Source: a bacterium
Lineage (GTDB): Bacteria > Vulcanimicrobiota > JABDET01
NCBI GenBank assembly: GCA_021800275.1
Contig: JAJYZB010000001.1
Coordinates: 310,001 to 374,000, forward strand
Direction: 5' to 3'
Length of the DNA: 64,000 nt
Of the stretch, positions 18,305-26,998 are shown in pieces (the first letter of the stretch is position 1; each line of letters begins with the position of its first letter). Position numbers and translations under genes: made by a program. The notes under the pieces were generated by a model. The model ran no database searches and had not been told where the DNA came from. It saw only the letters and a program-made list of their open reading frames with translations.

Positions 18305-19987
18305 CTAAAACTGAATGCTGAATCCTCCTGCCACTCCAGTCTGGTTGCCTCCTCGTTCAATGGATAATCTCAGCGTAACACTAGACATCCCTTTCGGAGT
18401 ATGTGATAACCCTAAGGCAACACCCTCCTGACCCCCTAAAGTCGCAATCCCAAACCCAAGCGCTGTTTTCCCAGGCAGCGCATACCCAGTGGCTTCCACA
18501 GCCGCAAGAGTCATCGCTCCTACCCCTCGAAGCTGCGTCATATTCGCTGCATCATTCGGTTGTGTTCCAGGGGCAACATTCGTAATTTGACGAAGCAGAC
18601 CAGTCCCTGCATTCCCAACAGACACAGAGTCAGCTCTGTTGGCAACACTGTCTGCTCCTAAAGCAACAGAATTATTCCCATTGGCTACCGCATTGTAACC
18701 CAGAGCCACAGAGTTATTGCCAAATGCAATTGAATTATTCCCAACGGCTGTCGTTGGATCACCAAGAGCCTCAGCTCCATTCCCAACAGCTACAGAACCA
18801 GGATGACTGGCAACTGCATTAAGTCCACAGACAACTGCTCCATTCTTAAAGCTGCACAAACCTGTTGAAAAAGCCTGGTTCATCAACTGCTGCAGAGCAT
18901 ACAGTTGAGAGCCATTCACAGCTTCAGTGCTGGTGGAAGTGACTGAGCCAGCAGCCACACCAGTTACAATGTTGTTTTGAAAGTTCGCTCCGTTGGACGT
19001 GATGCTGCCAGTAGAAGTGATGTTATGGGTGGTGATATTTCCTCCGGTAATAGTGGTGCCTGCGCCGTCCGTAAGAGTTCCCCCTTGTATGGTCCCTGAA
19101 GCAGTGAGACTCGTAACCCCTGACACAGCTCCAGCATTGGTAATCCCGCCGTTATTGTTGTTGATCCCCCCTGTAATATTAGCTCCACCAGAAGAAACGG
19201 TAAGTCCTGTGCCTGCAGTAATGCTGCCGGTAGAAGTGATGCTGCCTGCTGAAAGGGAACCCGTGGTATTGACAGCATAAGAGCCGAAAGAAACAGAGTC
19301 AGCAGTGTTGTTCGCGACTCCTGCTCCGATAGCGATGGAATTGGTGGCTGCAGCAGAAGCTCCTTCACCAATAGCAATGCTGTTACTTCCAGTGGATTGA
19401 GTTCCAGTTCCAATGGCAATACTGTTTCCTCCATTGGCTTCTGTCAGGGTTCCGCCAAAGCCGCCTGCAGCGATTCCTGTAGAACTTCCGACAGCAATGT
19501 TTCCGTTCGTTTGAGTGCTGCCGAAACTAACCAGAGTGGTTGCATCTCCTCCTACTGCAATATCTCCATTCCCTGTGGCTGTGCTGTCGGCGCCTGAGGC
19601 TGTGCTGTATAAGCCTAAGGCTCTACTTGATATACCTAAAGAAGTACTGTATGAATTTGTGGCTGTACTGCCGCTGCCCAATGCTGTAGTAAAGCTGCCT
19701 AATGCTGTACTAAAGCTGCCTGAGGCTGTACTAAAGCTGCCTGAGGCTGTACTGCCGTTGCCTGAGGCTGTACTGAGAGTTCCTGTGGCTGTGCTACCAG
19801 CTCCGCAGGCTACATTTCCACCACTATCCTGCTGACACACTCCATTCGTGGCTCCAGGAACGGAGATTCCTCCACTAGCAGCCCACACCCCATGTATTTC
19901 GCAGAAAAAACATAACACTAACAAAAAAGCCAAAATCCTTGCTCCTGTATTCCTTCTTTTTGGAAAACCTTTGACTCTGTTCTTCAT
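18305..19987 (-). CDS. YadA-like trimeric autotransporter adhesin
   Basis: A 560-aa surface adhesin. The N-terminus is basic with a hydrophobic signal (ILAFLLVLCFFCEIHGVWA). The head is built from head repeats of about 7 residues, such as SNSIAIGEGASAAATNS, SVALGYNAVANGNNSVALG and STASGSFSTALGS. A stalk/neck segment contains STEAVNGSQLYALQQ. The last ~70 residues form the YadA outer-membrane anchor (GVALGLSHTPKG, ending GGFSIQF with a terminal Phe). Three chains should assemble into one barrel. The gene has a strong AAGGAGGA site. Nearly identical codon-level repeats (19540-19830) make it prone to length change. Confidence 0.92.
   Translation of the reverse strand: MKNRVKGFPKRRNTGARILAFLLVLCFFCEIHGVWAASGGISVPGATNGVCQQDSGGNVACGAGSTATGTLSTASGNGSTASGSFSTASGSFSTALGSFTTALGSGSTATNSYSTSLGISSRALGLYSTASGADSTATGNGDIAVGGDATTLVSFGSTQTNGNIAVGSSTGIAAGGFGGTLTEANGGNSIAIGTGTQSTGSNSIAIGEGASAAATNSIAIGAGVANNTADSVSFGSYAVNTTGSLSAGSITSTGSITAGTGLTVSSGGANITGGINNNNGGITNAGAVSGVTSLTASGTIQGGTLTDGAGTTITGGNITTHNITSTGSITSNGANFQNNIVTGVAAGSVTSTSTEAVNGSQLYALQQLMNQAFSTGLCSFKNGAVVCGLNAVASHPGSVAVGNGAEALGDPTTAVGNNSIAFGNNSVALGYNAVANGNNSVALGADSVANRADSVSVGNAGTGLLRQITNVAPGTQPNDAANMTQLRGVGAMTLAAVEATGYALPGKTALGFGIATLGGQEGVALGLSHTPKGMSSVTLRLSIERGGNQTGVAGGFSIQF
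19570..19830 (-). repeat. Tandem 21-bp coding repeats in the adhesin head
   Basis: Successive near-identical units around 'ctgcctgaggctgtactaaa' encode the repeated S-T-A-S-G-S-F type heptads. Copies are highly similar at DNA level, so recombination could change repeat number. Confidence 0.7.
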
Positions 19988-20076
19988 TAATCATTCCTCC
20001 TTCTTCACTATTTTTTCAATATTATTAAATCTTTCAATTAATCACAATCCTACTTTTAAATCTTAAGTTTTATGTT

Positions 20077-20380
20077 TTAAGGTACAGGAACTGGATTCAG
20101 TCTCTGCCAAATAGGATGTCCATGATTGTAGAGATCCTGATAGAGTTCATGATCAGGACCTACAGCAAAACAAGAGAACGCTCCATTTCCTCCTTGACTG
20201 CAGGACACAGAAACCGAATTGGTTCCAGGGAACTCTACTCCTGAAGAAAGGAATTGAGCAGAGACTTGCCCATTGGGGTGAATGAGGATAAGGGCAGGTC
20301 TGGAGAAGGGAGCCTGCAAGGATAAAAGCTCCTCCCAGAAGTCCAAAGAAAGTTTGGTGTTTCTGAAAAAAAGATGGCAT
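20077..20380 (-). pseudogene. Small gene split by a frameshift near a T7 tract
   Basis: A GGAGG ribosome-binding site stands 8 bp before ATG 20380, but that frame (75 codons, opening MPSFFQKHQTFFGLLGG) is not the frame of the likely product. The more protein-like frame starts at ATG 20346 without a ribosome-binding site (89 codons; PALILIHPNGQVSAQFLSSG and later FAVGPDHELYQDLYNHG). Removing one T from the seven-T tract (about 20364-20370) would join the good start to the good frame. The product ends NPVPVP and has a pattern of short beta-like segments, but I cannot name its family. It could be phase variable, broken, or a sequencing error. Confidence 0.45.
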
Positions 20381-20697
20381 AAAGAAAACCTCCTTTTGAA
20401 ATATGATTTAAATCAATGTGATAGATTATTAATTTTTTCTTCTTTTCCCTGCTGATTTTGATAAATGCTGCTGGAAGCTGTTCTGCATCCAGGTCAATTC
20501 ATTAGCAAACCACACAACTGGGTGGAAGTATTCCGAAGATGGTTGGATTGCAGCAGAATGTCCTGCTCTTCCGGGTTGTGTCTCACAAGGGAAAGATGAA
20601 AAAGTTGTTTAATTGTGGCTAGAAATGACAACTCCTTAAAAGGAAACGCATTTTAATGCAAGAATTCTTGTATTAGAAAAATAAGACGGAGGCAGAC
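20381..20697. other. Intergenic region containing the second HicB remnant
   Basis: About 320 bp between the frameshifted gene and the MIP18-like gene. Apart from 20535-20623 (HicB-like block) nothing recognisable was seen. A GGAGG site for the next gene lies at about 20689. Confidence 0.5.
20535..20623 (+). repeat. HicB-derived repeat, copy 2 (reading frame intact)
   Basis: Reads EDGWIAAECPALPGCVSQGK followed by DEKVV and a stop, i.e. the core of a HicB antitoxin without N- or C-terminus. It matches copy 1 at 17941-18031 over its whole length. It is not followed by hicA. Confidence 0.85.
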
Positions 20698-21006
20698 ATG
20701 ATAACAGAAGAGGAAATCAAAGAAACTCTAAAACAAGTTTATGATCCTGAAATTGGAATTGACATTGTCAATCTAGGACTGGTTTATGGAATCGAGAGAG
20801 ATGAAGAAAGTGGAACTGTGAAGATTAAACATACTTTAACCAGTCCTGGATGCCCACTTGGTCCTGTGATTCAAGGACAGGCACATCAAATGCTGCTGAA
20901 GCTGCCTGGGATTAAAGACGTGAAAATGGAGTTAGTTTGGGAGCCCCAGTGGGATCCTCATGCCATGTGCAGTGAAGAAGCCAAAATGGAGCTGGGAATT
21001 TTTTAA
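20698..21006 (+). CDS. MIP18/PaaD-family protein (SufT-like Fe-S maturation factor)
   Basis: A 102-aa DUF59/MIP18 protein. It has VYDPEIGIDIVNLGLVYGI near the N-terminus and the conserved Cys in TLTSPGCPLGPVI. Such proteins (SufT, PaaD, CIA2/MIP18) help deliver Fe-S clusters to target proteins. It lacks fused domains and has the normal length. The suf operon lies 7 kb upstream, separated by the accessory island. A GGAGG site precedes the ATG. It is convergent with the DUF503 gene and overlaps its end by 4 bp. Confidence 0.9.
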   Translation: MITEEEIKETLKQVYDPEIGIDIVNLGLVYGIERDEESGTVKIKHTLTSPGCPLGPVIQGQAHQMLLKLPGIKDVKMELVWEPQWDPHAMCSEEAKMELGIF

Positions 21007-21290
21007 TACAATCTGATATCAGCATTCACAATTTCCAATTCCCCTACCCCATCAATAAAATTTAGCACCTTCTGAATCATTGATTCTGCTTCTTTGGATT
21101 CGCGGCTGACACAGGCTACCCCAAGAGCCGCTCTCTGCCATAAATCCAGATAGTCAACTTCAGCTACAGCCACCTCAAAACGATTTCGAATCCTGTCTTT
21201 TAAAGAACGAATAATCATCCTTTTTTCTTTTAAAGAACGGGGTTTGCTGGAAATTCTTAAATCAATTTCACAGGCAGCCACCACCATCAT
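21003..21290 (-). CDS. DUF503 (YlxP-like) protein
   Basis: A 95-aa protein of the DUF503/YlxP family: VVAACEIDLRISSKPRSLKE, then KRMIIRSLKDRIRNRFEVA. YlxP is often encoded near rbfA and translation genes and its role is unsettled. Here it is coupled to ftsY: its ATG overlaps the ftsY stop by 4 bp. No unusual features. Confidence 0.88.
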   Translation of the reverse strand: MMVVAACEIDLRISSKPRSLKEKRMIIRSLKDRIRNRFEVAVAEVDYLDLWQRAALGVACVSRESKEAESMIQKVLNFIDGVGELEIVNADIRLY

Positions 21291-22177
21291 GATTTTAAGT
21301 TTTCTCCCAAAAGCGACTCTGCAAAACGAGCTGGGTCAAATATTTGGAGCGCATCTGTTTTTTCACCGATTCCAATAAATTTAATGGGAATTTTTAATTC
21401 CTGGCGAATCGCTAAAATAACCCCTCCTTTTGCAGTTCCATCCAGTTTGGTCAAAATGATTCCTGTCACGTCAACCGCTTCTTTAAAAATTTTGGACTGC
21501 ATCAAAGCGTTCTGGCCTGTGGTGGAATCTAAAATTAAAAAAGTCTCATGAGGGGCTTCAGGAATTTCTTTCTGCATGACTTTTCTAATTTTCTTTAATT
21601 CTTCCATGAGATTAGTTTTTGTATGCAGTCTTCCAGCAGTATCAATCATAGCTATATCTGCCCCACGGGCAGCAGCGGCTTTGACAGTATCATAGGCAAC
21701 AGCCCCTGGATCAGAACCTTCTCTGTGTTTAATCACTTCAACTCCTGTCCGATGAGCCCATACTTCTAATTGATCAATTGCAGCTGCCCTGAACGTATCA
21801 GCTGCTCCAAGAAAAACCTTTTTTCCATGAGCTTTAAAATAAGCGGCGAGCTTCCCAAGAGTTGTAGTCTTCCCGCTACCATTCACCCCAACCATTAAAA
21901 AAACACTTAGACCCTTTTCGGCAAAATGAACAGGAACAGGGGTTTCTCCTAACAGCTTTATTAACTGGCTTTTAAAACAGTCCATCAATTTCCAGGAATC
22001 TTTTAATCGTTTTTCAGAGGCATCTTTTTTAAGCTGCGACACTAAAAATTCCGCTGTCTGGATCCCTGTATCTGCTTCCAGAAGAATCTCTTCCAAATTT
22101 TCAAACAAAGAATCTGTAATATCCCCTTTTCTTAAAAGGTCTTTTACCTGCAAAAAAAAATTGGGGATCCACTTCAT
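21287..22177 (-). CDS. ftsY: Signal recognition particle receptor FtsY
   Basis: A 296-aa FtsY with a short N-domain and no long acidic A-domain. The GTPase motifs are VGVNGSGKTTTLGKLAAYF (G1), DTFRAAAIDQL, MIDTAGRLHT (G3) and LTKLDGTAKGG (G4). It docks SRP-ribosome complexes at the inner membrane for co-translational insertion. The N-terminal NG helices (FENLEEILLEADTGIQTAEF) are present. It is divergent from the lipoprotein gene at 22303. Confidence 0.95.
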   Translation of the reverse strand: MKWIPNFFLQVKDLLRKGDITDSLFENLEEILLEADTGIQTAEFLVSQLKKDASEKRLKDSWKLMDCFKSQLIKLLGETPVPVHFAEKGLSVFLMVGVNGSGKTTTLGKLAAYFKAHGKKVFLGAADTFRAAAIDQLEVWAHRTGVEVIKHREGSDPGAVAYDTVKAAAARGADIAMIDTAGRLHTKTNLMEELKKIRKVMQKEIPEAPHETFLILDSTTGQNALMQSKIFKEAVDVTGIILTKLDGTAKGGVILAIRQELKIPIKFIGIGEKTDALQIFDPARFAESLLGENLKS

Positions 22178-22274
22178 ATATATAAGGGAAATTCGATTAA
22201 CATATAAAATTTCATTTTTTGTGAGTTAATCTCCCTACAGATTACTCCGAAAATCTTCATCTCTACAGGAATAC

Positions 22275-22300
22275 ACAGATTAAGACAAGAAATAATCTGT
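22275..22300 (+). promoter_or_regulatory. Hairpin covering the start region of the lipoprotein gene
   Basis: ACAGATTA at 22275-22282 pairs with TAATCTGT at 22293-22300 around a 10-base loop, ending 2 bp before GTG 22303. A third copy, ACAGATTA, is at 22237-22244. It may be an operator or hide the ribosome-binding site. Confidence 0.4.
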
Positions 22301-22302
22301 TT

Positions 22303-23142
22303 GTGAAATGGCATATTTCAATTTTTTTCTTTTTGTTTCTTTTCTCACTTGCCTCATGCGCAAAACACCCCGCCAACTCAAAACTGCGTAAGCATCTTTC
22401 ACAAATCTCGTATGCTCCCCCTAAACAAATTCACTATACAAGAACGATTTCAGTTTTTCTATTTCAAAAAAAAATTTTTTGGAACCAAGTTCCGAAAAGC
22501 TTCATCAAAACAAGCACTTTAACAAAAGATCAGCGATCCTCAAACCCTGGCACCCCTCTTATGATTCAAGCCGCTGAGAACAACAAAAAAATCTATTTTA
22601 GAATTGAATGGCACGATTCTCCTCATTTCAGCTCAAACCCGACAGAAGCGGAAAAATTGGCTTTCAACTGGAATGTCCACTCCTTCAGTTTTTCCAATAA
22701 AGGCTGTGATTCAGCCTGCCATTTTGTTCCTCCTTCTATTAATCCAAGCGCGATTCCAGGCATGTGGCTTCCTCGGAAAAAAGATCTGGTTGACAACTGG
22801 CTCTGGACAGCTCGAACGATCTCAAAAGGAACCCTGCAGAGTAATTTGTTAGATCAAAACTTAACAGGAAATCCGGTCCTCACAAAAGCAGGAAGTCATT
22901 TCATAAAATCTGGATTCGTCAGAGATCTAACCCCTCAAATTTTGAATGAAAAGTCAAATTATCATCATGGAAAGTGGACTGTCCTTATTTCCAGATCCAT
23001 TCTAACGACAAATCCGAAAGAAACTCAATTTAAATCTCATACTGTCAAAACTTTTGGAATCAGTGTTTTCCCTGGCACGATTTATCATGAATATTCAGGG
23101 ATACTGACCCTGCTAGAAAAACCAATTACTCCAAAAAAGTAA
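22303..23142 (+). CDS. Lipoprotein with an ethylbenzene-dehydrogenase-like haem-binding domain
   Basis: A 279-aa secreted protein. The N-terminus is a lipoprotein signal (ISIFFFLFLFSLASC, lipobox LASC). The body has the look of the EB_dh / DMSO-reductase gamma-type haem domain: YFRIEWHDSPHFS, FNWNVHSFSF, then KGCDSACHF, then MWLPRKKDLVDNWLWTARTI. CDSACH is a C-x3-CH pattern, one residue longer than the usual CxxCH haem attachment motif. A role in periplasmic electron transfer is likely; its partner is not nearby. The start is GTG with no clear ribosome-binding site. Family assignment is moderate. Confidence 0.6.
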   Translation: MKWHISIFFFLFLFSLASCAKHPANSKLRKHLSQISYAPPKQIHYTRTISVFLFQKKIFWNQVPKSFIKTSTLTKDQRSSNPGTPLMIQAAENNKKIYFRIEWHDSPHFSSNPTEAEKLAFNWNVHSFSFSNKGCDSACHFVPPSINPSAIPGMWLPRKKDLVDNWLWTARTISKGTLQSNLLDQNLTGNPVLTKAGSHFIKSGFVRDLTPQILNEKSNYHHGKWTVLISRSILTTNPKETQFKSHTVKTFGISVFPGTIYHEYSGILTLLEKPITPKK

Positions 23143-23206
23143 ATCCAGACTGCTCTGTAGTCTCCCCATTTCTCATCGCCCGCTTTGCTGTCAAGGCATC
23201 TCGCAA

Positions 23207-24310
23207 TTAAATTGCTGTGAGCAACTTTTCAGCAGATTTTTGAGACTTCTCTTTTTTTAAAGACTTAATAGTCTTGTCAAAAAGCGCTTCCCTTGTTTTA
23301 CCATCATCGGGGAAAGTGGCAGAACCAAACAGAAGTTCTAACTGGCAGTCTTTCATTTTAATCTTTTTTACTGCTTGATTTAATCGTTTCATTAAAATCT
23401 TAACCCCTTCTTTAGAAGTCTCTGGCAGCAGGAAAATAAACGAATCATCTCCGTAGCGGCAAACCAGATCAACTTTCCTGACTGCCTCTTTCAAAATTCT
23501 AGCCAGATTGACTAAAATTCGATCTCCTCTAACATAACCGAACTTTTCATTGATATTTCGGAAGCGATAAACATCAGATAATAAAATCGAAAACTTCCCG
23601 CCGTATCTTCTTGTCCTGTCCAACTCTTCCTGGAATCTTTCGACCAAATAACGACTATTGTATAAATGAGTTAGTGAATCTTTAAAAAGCCTTGTCGCTA
23701 TTCTAACAAGAAATGGTGGTTCCTCATCATCGCTGTGGAAAATGGCATGAGGATGAAGATCCAGCATTTTCATCGTAAAATTTCCCTCTATTTTCCTCAA
23801 ATCATAGCAGCATATAAGTGTGAGTGGAAACTCATGTGAACCAAGAAGTTCACAGGCTTCTTTCTCAAAAGCAAGAACTTTTTCTAACGATTCGTCATTA
23901 GAGCAGCTGGAAAGATCTAAAATGCATCGGACCCCTGCTTTCTTTAACTGGTGGGAATCTAGCACAAAACCCTCTAACACTGGAAAAACTCTCTGCAAAA
24001 AACCGTCTGAGCTGTTTTCTCCGTACGAAGAAAAGATCATCTCTTTTCTTTTTAAAAACTCGGAGGCCGCATAGCCTGACTCTTTAAGAATATCGGTTAC
24101 TTTTGAAAAATTTTCACGGCTGGAAAAAACCACTGGCAGCTCCTGATGTTCAATGGCAACTGCGACTAAACGGCCAACTACTTTCCCCCATTCCTCCTGT
24201 TCACTGCTTAAAAACAAGGCATGGGAGCCAATTTTTAAATGTACCCGATCATATCCTTGCAGAAACTTTACCTCCCCCACACAAGTAGAACTGCGAGCAA
24301 TTTCATTCAT
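23207..24310 (-). CDS. MEDS-domain sensor with a degenerate GGDEF domain
   Basis: A 367-aa protein. The N-terminal ~190 residues resemble the MEDS (DcmR-like) sensory domain: LKIGSHALFLSSEQEEW, FVLDSHQLKKAGVRCILDL, then TLICCYDLRKI. A GGDEF-fold domain follows: DSLTHLYNSRYLVERFQEEL, SDVYRFRNINEKFGYVRGD. The catalytic motif reads RYGDDSF where RYGGDEF is expected, so two signature residues are lost. It is therefore probably a GTP or c-di-GMP binding relay, not an active cyclase. Two hairpins lie immediately upstream (24321-24341, 24361-24380). Confidence 0.8.
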   Translation of the reverse strand: MNEIARSSTCVGEVKFLQGYDRVHLKIGSHALFLSSEQEEWGKVVGRLVAVAIEHQELPVVFSSRENFSKVTDILKESGYAASEFLKRKEMIFSSYGENSSDGFLQRVFPVLEGFVLDSHQLKKAGVRCILDLSSCSNDESLEKVLAFEKEACELLGSHEFPLTLICCYDLRKIEGNFTMKMLDLHPHAIFHSDDEEPPFLVRIATRLFKDSLTHLYNSRYLVERFQEELDRTRRYGGKFSILLSDVYRFRNINEKFGYVRGDRILVNLARILKEAVRKVDLVCRYGDDSFIFLLPETSKEGVKILMKRLNQAVKKIKMKDCQLELLFGSATFPDDGKTREALFDKTIKSLKKEKSQKSAEKLLTAI

Positions 24311-24320
24311 CTCGCTGGTA

Positions 24321-24380
24321 CAGGGTTCCTTTGAAACCCTGCCTCATTCTCTCCCATTATGAGGTTCTCTGCAGAACCTC
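24321..24380 (-). promoter_or_regulatory. Two tandem hairpins between prs and the MEDS-GGDEF gene
   Basis: CAGGGTT/AACCCTG arms at 24321-24341 and perfect GAGGTTCT/AGAACCTC arms with a 4-base loop at 24361-24380. They sit 11 bp upstream of the MEDS-GGDEF start and about 95-150 bp after prs. They could end prs transcription or shape the leader. Confidence 0.45.
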
Positions 24381-24474
24381 AACCCATTCGCTCGCCATCG
24401 GCGATTTGTTTCACACATCCCATTATACGACTAAACAAGCTTTGCTGTCAATAGTTTTGGAAAAATTATCACTT

Positions 24475-25470
24475 CTAATTAAACAATTCACTGACGGACT
24501 GATTTCCATTAATTCTCTGAATGGCTTCGCCAAGCAGTGGAGCTATGCTTAAAACTTGTATTTTCCCGCTGTTTAATGCCTTCTCAGAAGCAGGAATGGT
24601 ATTTGTGACAACCAGTTCTTTAATTCGCGAATTTACAATCAAATCCACTGCTCCGCCAGCGAACGCAGGATGAGTTCCACAGGCAAATATCTCAACTGCT
24701 CCTCTATCATGCAAAATTTCTGCTGCAGCGATCAAAGTTCCCCCTGTAGATATCATATCATCAATAATTAAAGCCCTCCTGCCTTTTACTTCTCCCACAA
24801 CTTCGATCACTTCACTGATATCTGGCCTGGGCCTTCGCTTAAAAATAATTGCCAGAGTAGCTCCAAGTCTTTCCGCAAAAGTTCTAGCTCTTGCAACTCC
24901 TCCTGCATCAGGACTTACAACTACAGTGTTGCTGTTCTTAAAATTTTTCTGCGTAAAATAATTGCTCAAAAGGGGAAGAGCCATCAAATTATCGAGAGGT
25001 ATGTCAAAAAAACCTTGTATAGCAGCAGCATGAAGATCGATGGTAATCACCCTGTCAGCTCCTGCAACAGTAATCAAATTAGCGACTAATTTTGCAGAAA
25101 TAGGTTCTCTGCCGGATGTTTTTTTCTCTTGTTTTGCATAACCGAAATACGGAACAACAGCAGTAATGGTGCGTGCAGATGCTCTGCGGAGCGCATCAAT
25201 CATGATCAAAAGCTCCATAATATGATCATTGACAGGAGCGCAGGTTGACTGAAGAAGGAAAACGTGCTGTCCTCGCACATTTTCTTCAATTTTCACTTGA
25301 ATTTCTCCATTGGCAAATCGTCCAATAAAAGCTTTCCCTACCTGTGTTCCTAAATACTCGGCAATTTCAGCGGCAAGCTGTGGGTTAGAATTTCCGGAAA
25401 AAAGCATAAAATTGACTTTAGGTTCAATTTCTCGCAGCAGATTATTTTTTGGCAATAATTTAACCTCCAT
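24475..25470 (-). CDS. prs: Ribose-phosphate pyrophosphokinase
   Basis: A 331-aa PRPP synthetase. It makes 5-phosphoribosyl diphosphate from ribose 5-phosphate and ATP, needed for nucleotides, His and Trp. Motifs are SGNSNPQLAAEIAEYLG, RFANGEIQVKIEENVRGQ, the flexible loop, and the PRPP-binding loop ALIIDDMISTGGTL. ITIDLHAAAIQGFFDIP is typical of class I enzymes. A GGGAGGT site precedes ATG 25470. It is the second gene of a glmU-prs pair. Confidence 0.97.
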   Translation of the reverse strand: MEVKLLPKNNLLREIEPKVNFMLFSGNSNPQLAAEIAEYLGTQVGKAFIGRFANGEIQVKIEENVRGQHVFLLQSTCAPVNDHIMELLIMIDALRRASARTITAVVPYFGYAKQEKKTSGREPISAKLVANLITVAGADRVITIDLHAAAIQGFFDIPLDNLMALPLLSNYFTQKNFKNSNTVVVSPDAGGVARARTFAERLGATLAIIFKRRPRPDISEVIEVVGEVKGRRALIIDDMISTGGTLIAAAEILHDRGAVEIFACGTHPAFAGGAVDLIVNSRIKELVVTNTIPASEKALNSGKIQVLSIAPLLGEAIQRINGNQSVSELFN

Positions 25471-25498
25471 TGCTTCTACCTCCCCTACTTAAATTTTA

Positions 25499-26848
25499 TC
25501 AATCACCTTTTATCACTTTTGCAGGGACTCCAGCAACAACAGTATCAGGCTCCACATCTTGAAGCACAACAGAACCGGCGCCAGTAACCGCATTTTTGCC
25601 AATTCGAACGGGAGCTCTTAAGTTAGTATTAGAGCCTATAAATGCCCCATTTTCAATAATAGTATTATATTTCCCTTTTCCATCATAGTTGCATGTAATC
25701 GTTCCTGCGCCGATATTCACATTTTCTCCAAGAAAAGCATCCCCTATGTAACTTAAATGGGGAACTTTTGAGCCCGAACCGATCGTCGTTTTTTTAATTT
25801 CAACAAAATCTCCGACTTTTATTCTTTTCTGAAGGACTGTCCCTGGTCTCAAGTAAGCAAAAGGACCAATGCAGCATTCATCGCCAACAACGACATCATC
25901 CAAAACTGAATTCTGAACAACCACTTCATTTCCAATTCGAGAATTGGAAATCCGAGTAAAAGGGCCTATCTGACAATTAGATCCAATAAGCGTTCCTTTT
26001 TCAAGCATGACAAAGGGATAAATAACTGTTCCGCTGCCAATTTTTAAGTCAATATCCAGATAACTGGTTTGGGGATCCACAAACAAAACCCCTGAATTCA
26101 TCCAAGTTTGAAGAATTCTTTTAGACAAAATCTTTCGGGCTTCACTTAATTCTTGCATCGTATTAATGCCCAGGGCAGAACTCGAATCAGAGATTAAAAA
26201 AGAAACCGCTTTTTTCTTTTGTTTGACAAGCAGCTTAATACAGTCAGTCAAATAATACTCTTCCTGACGATTGTCCTTCCTGAGAAAAGAAAAAGTTTTC
26301 ACAAGTTCTTCTAACTCGAAACAATAAGTTCCAGTATTGATTTCTTGCATTTTTTTTATCTTAGAATCTGCATCTTTTTCTTCGACGATAGACTTAATTC
26401 TGCGATTTTTGTCTTTCACAATCCGTCCGTAACCATAAGGATTTAGGAGTTCTGCTGTTAATACGGTGGCTGTCGCTTTCTGATGGATGTGCTGTTCTAA
26501 CAATTTCTCAAAACTTTCTTTTTCTAAAAGAGGAGTATCTCCACAAGTTACTAAAAGGGTTCCCTCTAAATCAGGAAACTGCTCGACAGCCCTTCTTAAA
26601 GCATCTCCGGTTCCCGCAGGAGCCTCTTGAACTACGAGTTTAATTGAGCCGCCAAATAACCCAACGATTTGCTCTTTAGACTGAGGAGAAATAACCAGGA
26701 TAATATTGTCTGGGCTCAAACTTTGAAGAGTATCCACCACATGAGAGATCATTGGCTTTCCGCAGATGGGAATTAAGATTTTAGGAATCGAGAAGCCGAT
26801 TCTCTTACTCATACCTGCAGCTAAAACCACGGTTGAAAATCTTCTCAT
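25499..26848 (-). CDS. glmU: Bifunctional UDP-GlcNAc pyrophosphorylase / glucosamine-1-phosphate acetyltransferase
   Basis: A 449-aa GlmU. The N-terminal uridylyltransferase half shows VVLAAGMSKRIGFSIPKIL and GKPMISHVVDTLQ. The C-terminal half is a left-handed beta-helix with hexapeptide repeats (IGPFAYLRPGTVL, LSYIGDAFLGENVNIGAGT, NCDYDGK-like TCNYDGKGKYNT). It should make UDP-GlcNAc for peptidoglycan and LPS. It is 28 bp upstream of prs. Full length with no visible defect. Confidence 0.96.
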   Translation of the reverse strand: MRRFSTVVLAAGMSKRIGFSIPKILIPICGKPMISHVVDTLQSLSPDNIILVISPQSKEQIVGLFGGSIKLVVQEAPAGTGDALRRAVEQFPDLEGTLLVTCGDTPLLEKESFEKLLEQHIHQKATATVLTAELLNPYGYGRIVKDKNRRIKSIVEEKDADSKIKKMQEINTGTYCFELEELVKTFSFLRKDNRQEEYYLTDCIKLLVKQKKKAVSFLISDSSSALGINTMQELSEARKILSKRILQTWMNSGVLFVDPQTSYLDIDLKIGSGTVIYPFVMLEKGTLIGSNCQIGPFTRISNSRIGNEVVVQNSVLDDVVVGDECCIGPFAYLRPGTVLQKRIKVGDFVEIKKTTIGSGSKVPHLSYIGDAFLGENVNIGAGTITCNYDGKGKYNTIIENGAFIGSNTNLRAPVRIGKNAVTGAGSVVLQDVEPDTVVAGVPAKVIKGD

Positions 26849-26998
26849 GGCGCTTACAGTTTCAACTCATGCGCAGCTGAATCCTTCCCAAAAGGGGTTA
26901 GTAAAAGAATTATCGAAGGAATTAAAAAATAATGAGAGAATCACCAGAAACGGCACAAAAACTTTTTCATTGAATCGTTGAAAGGAGCGAAGAAAAGA

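Noticed and set aside
18964-19434. 156-codon minus-strand frame inside the adhesin gene
   Set aside because: Leucine/threonine-rich shadow of repetitive adhesin coding sequence in another frame.
19515-19835. 106-codon plus-strand frame opposite the adhesin repeats
   Set aside because: Valine/proline-rich periodic product created by the 21-bp repeats on the other strand.
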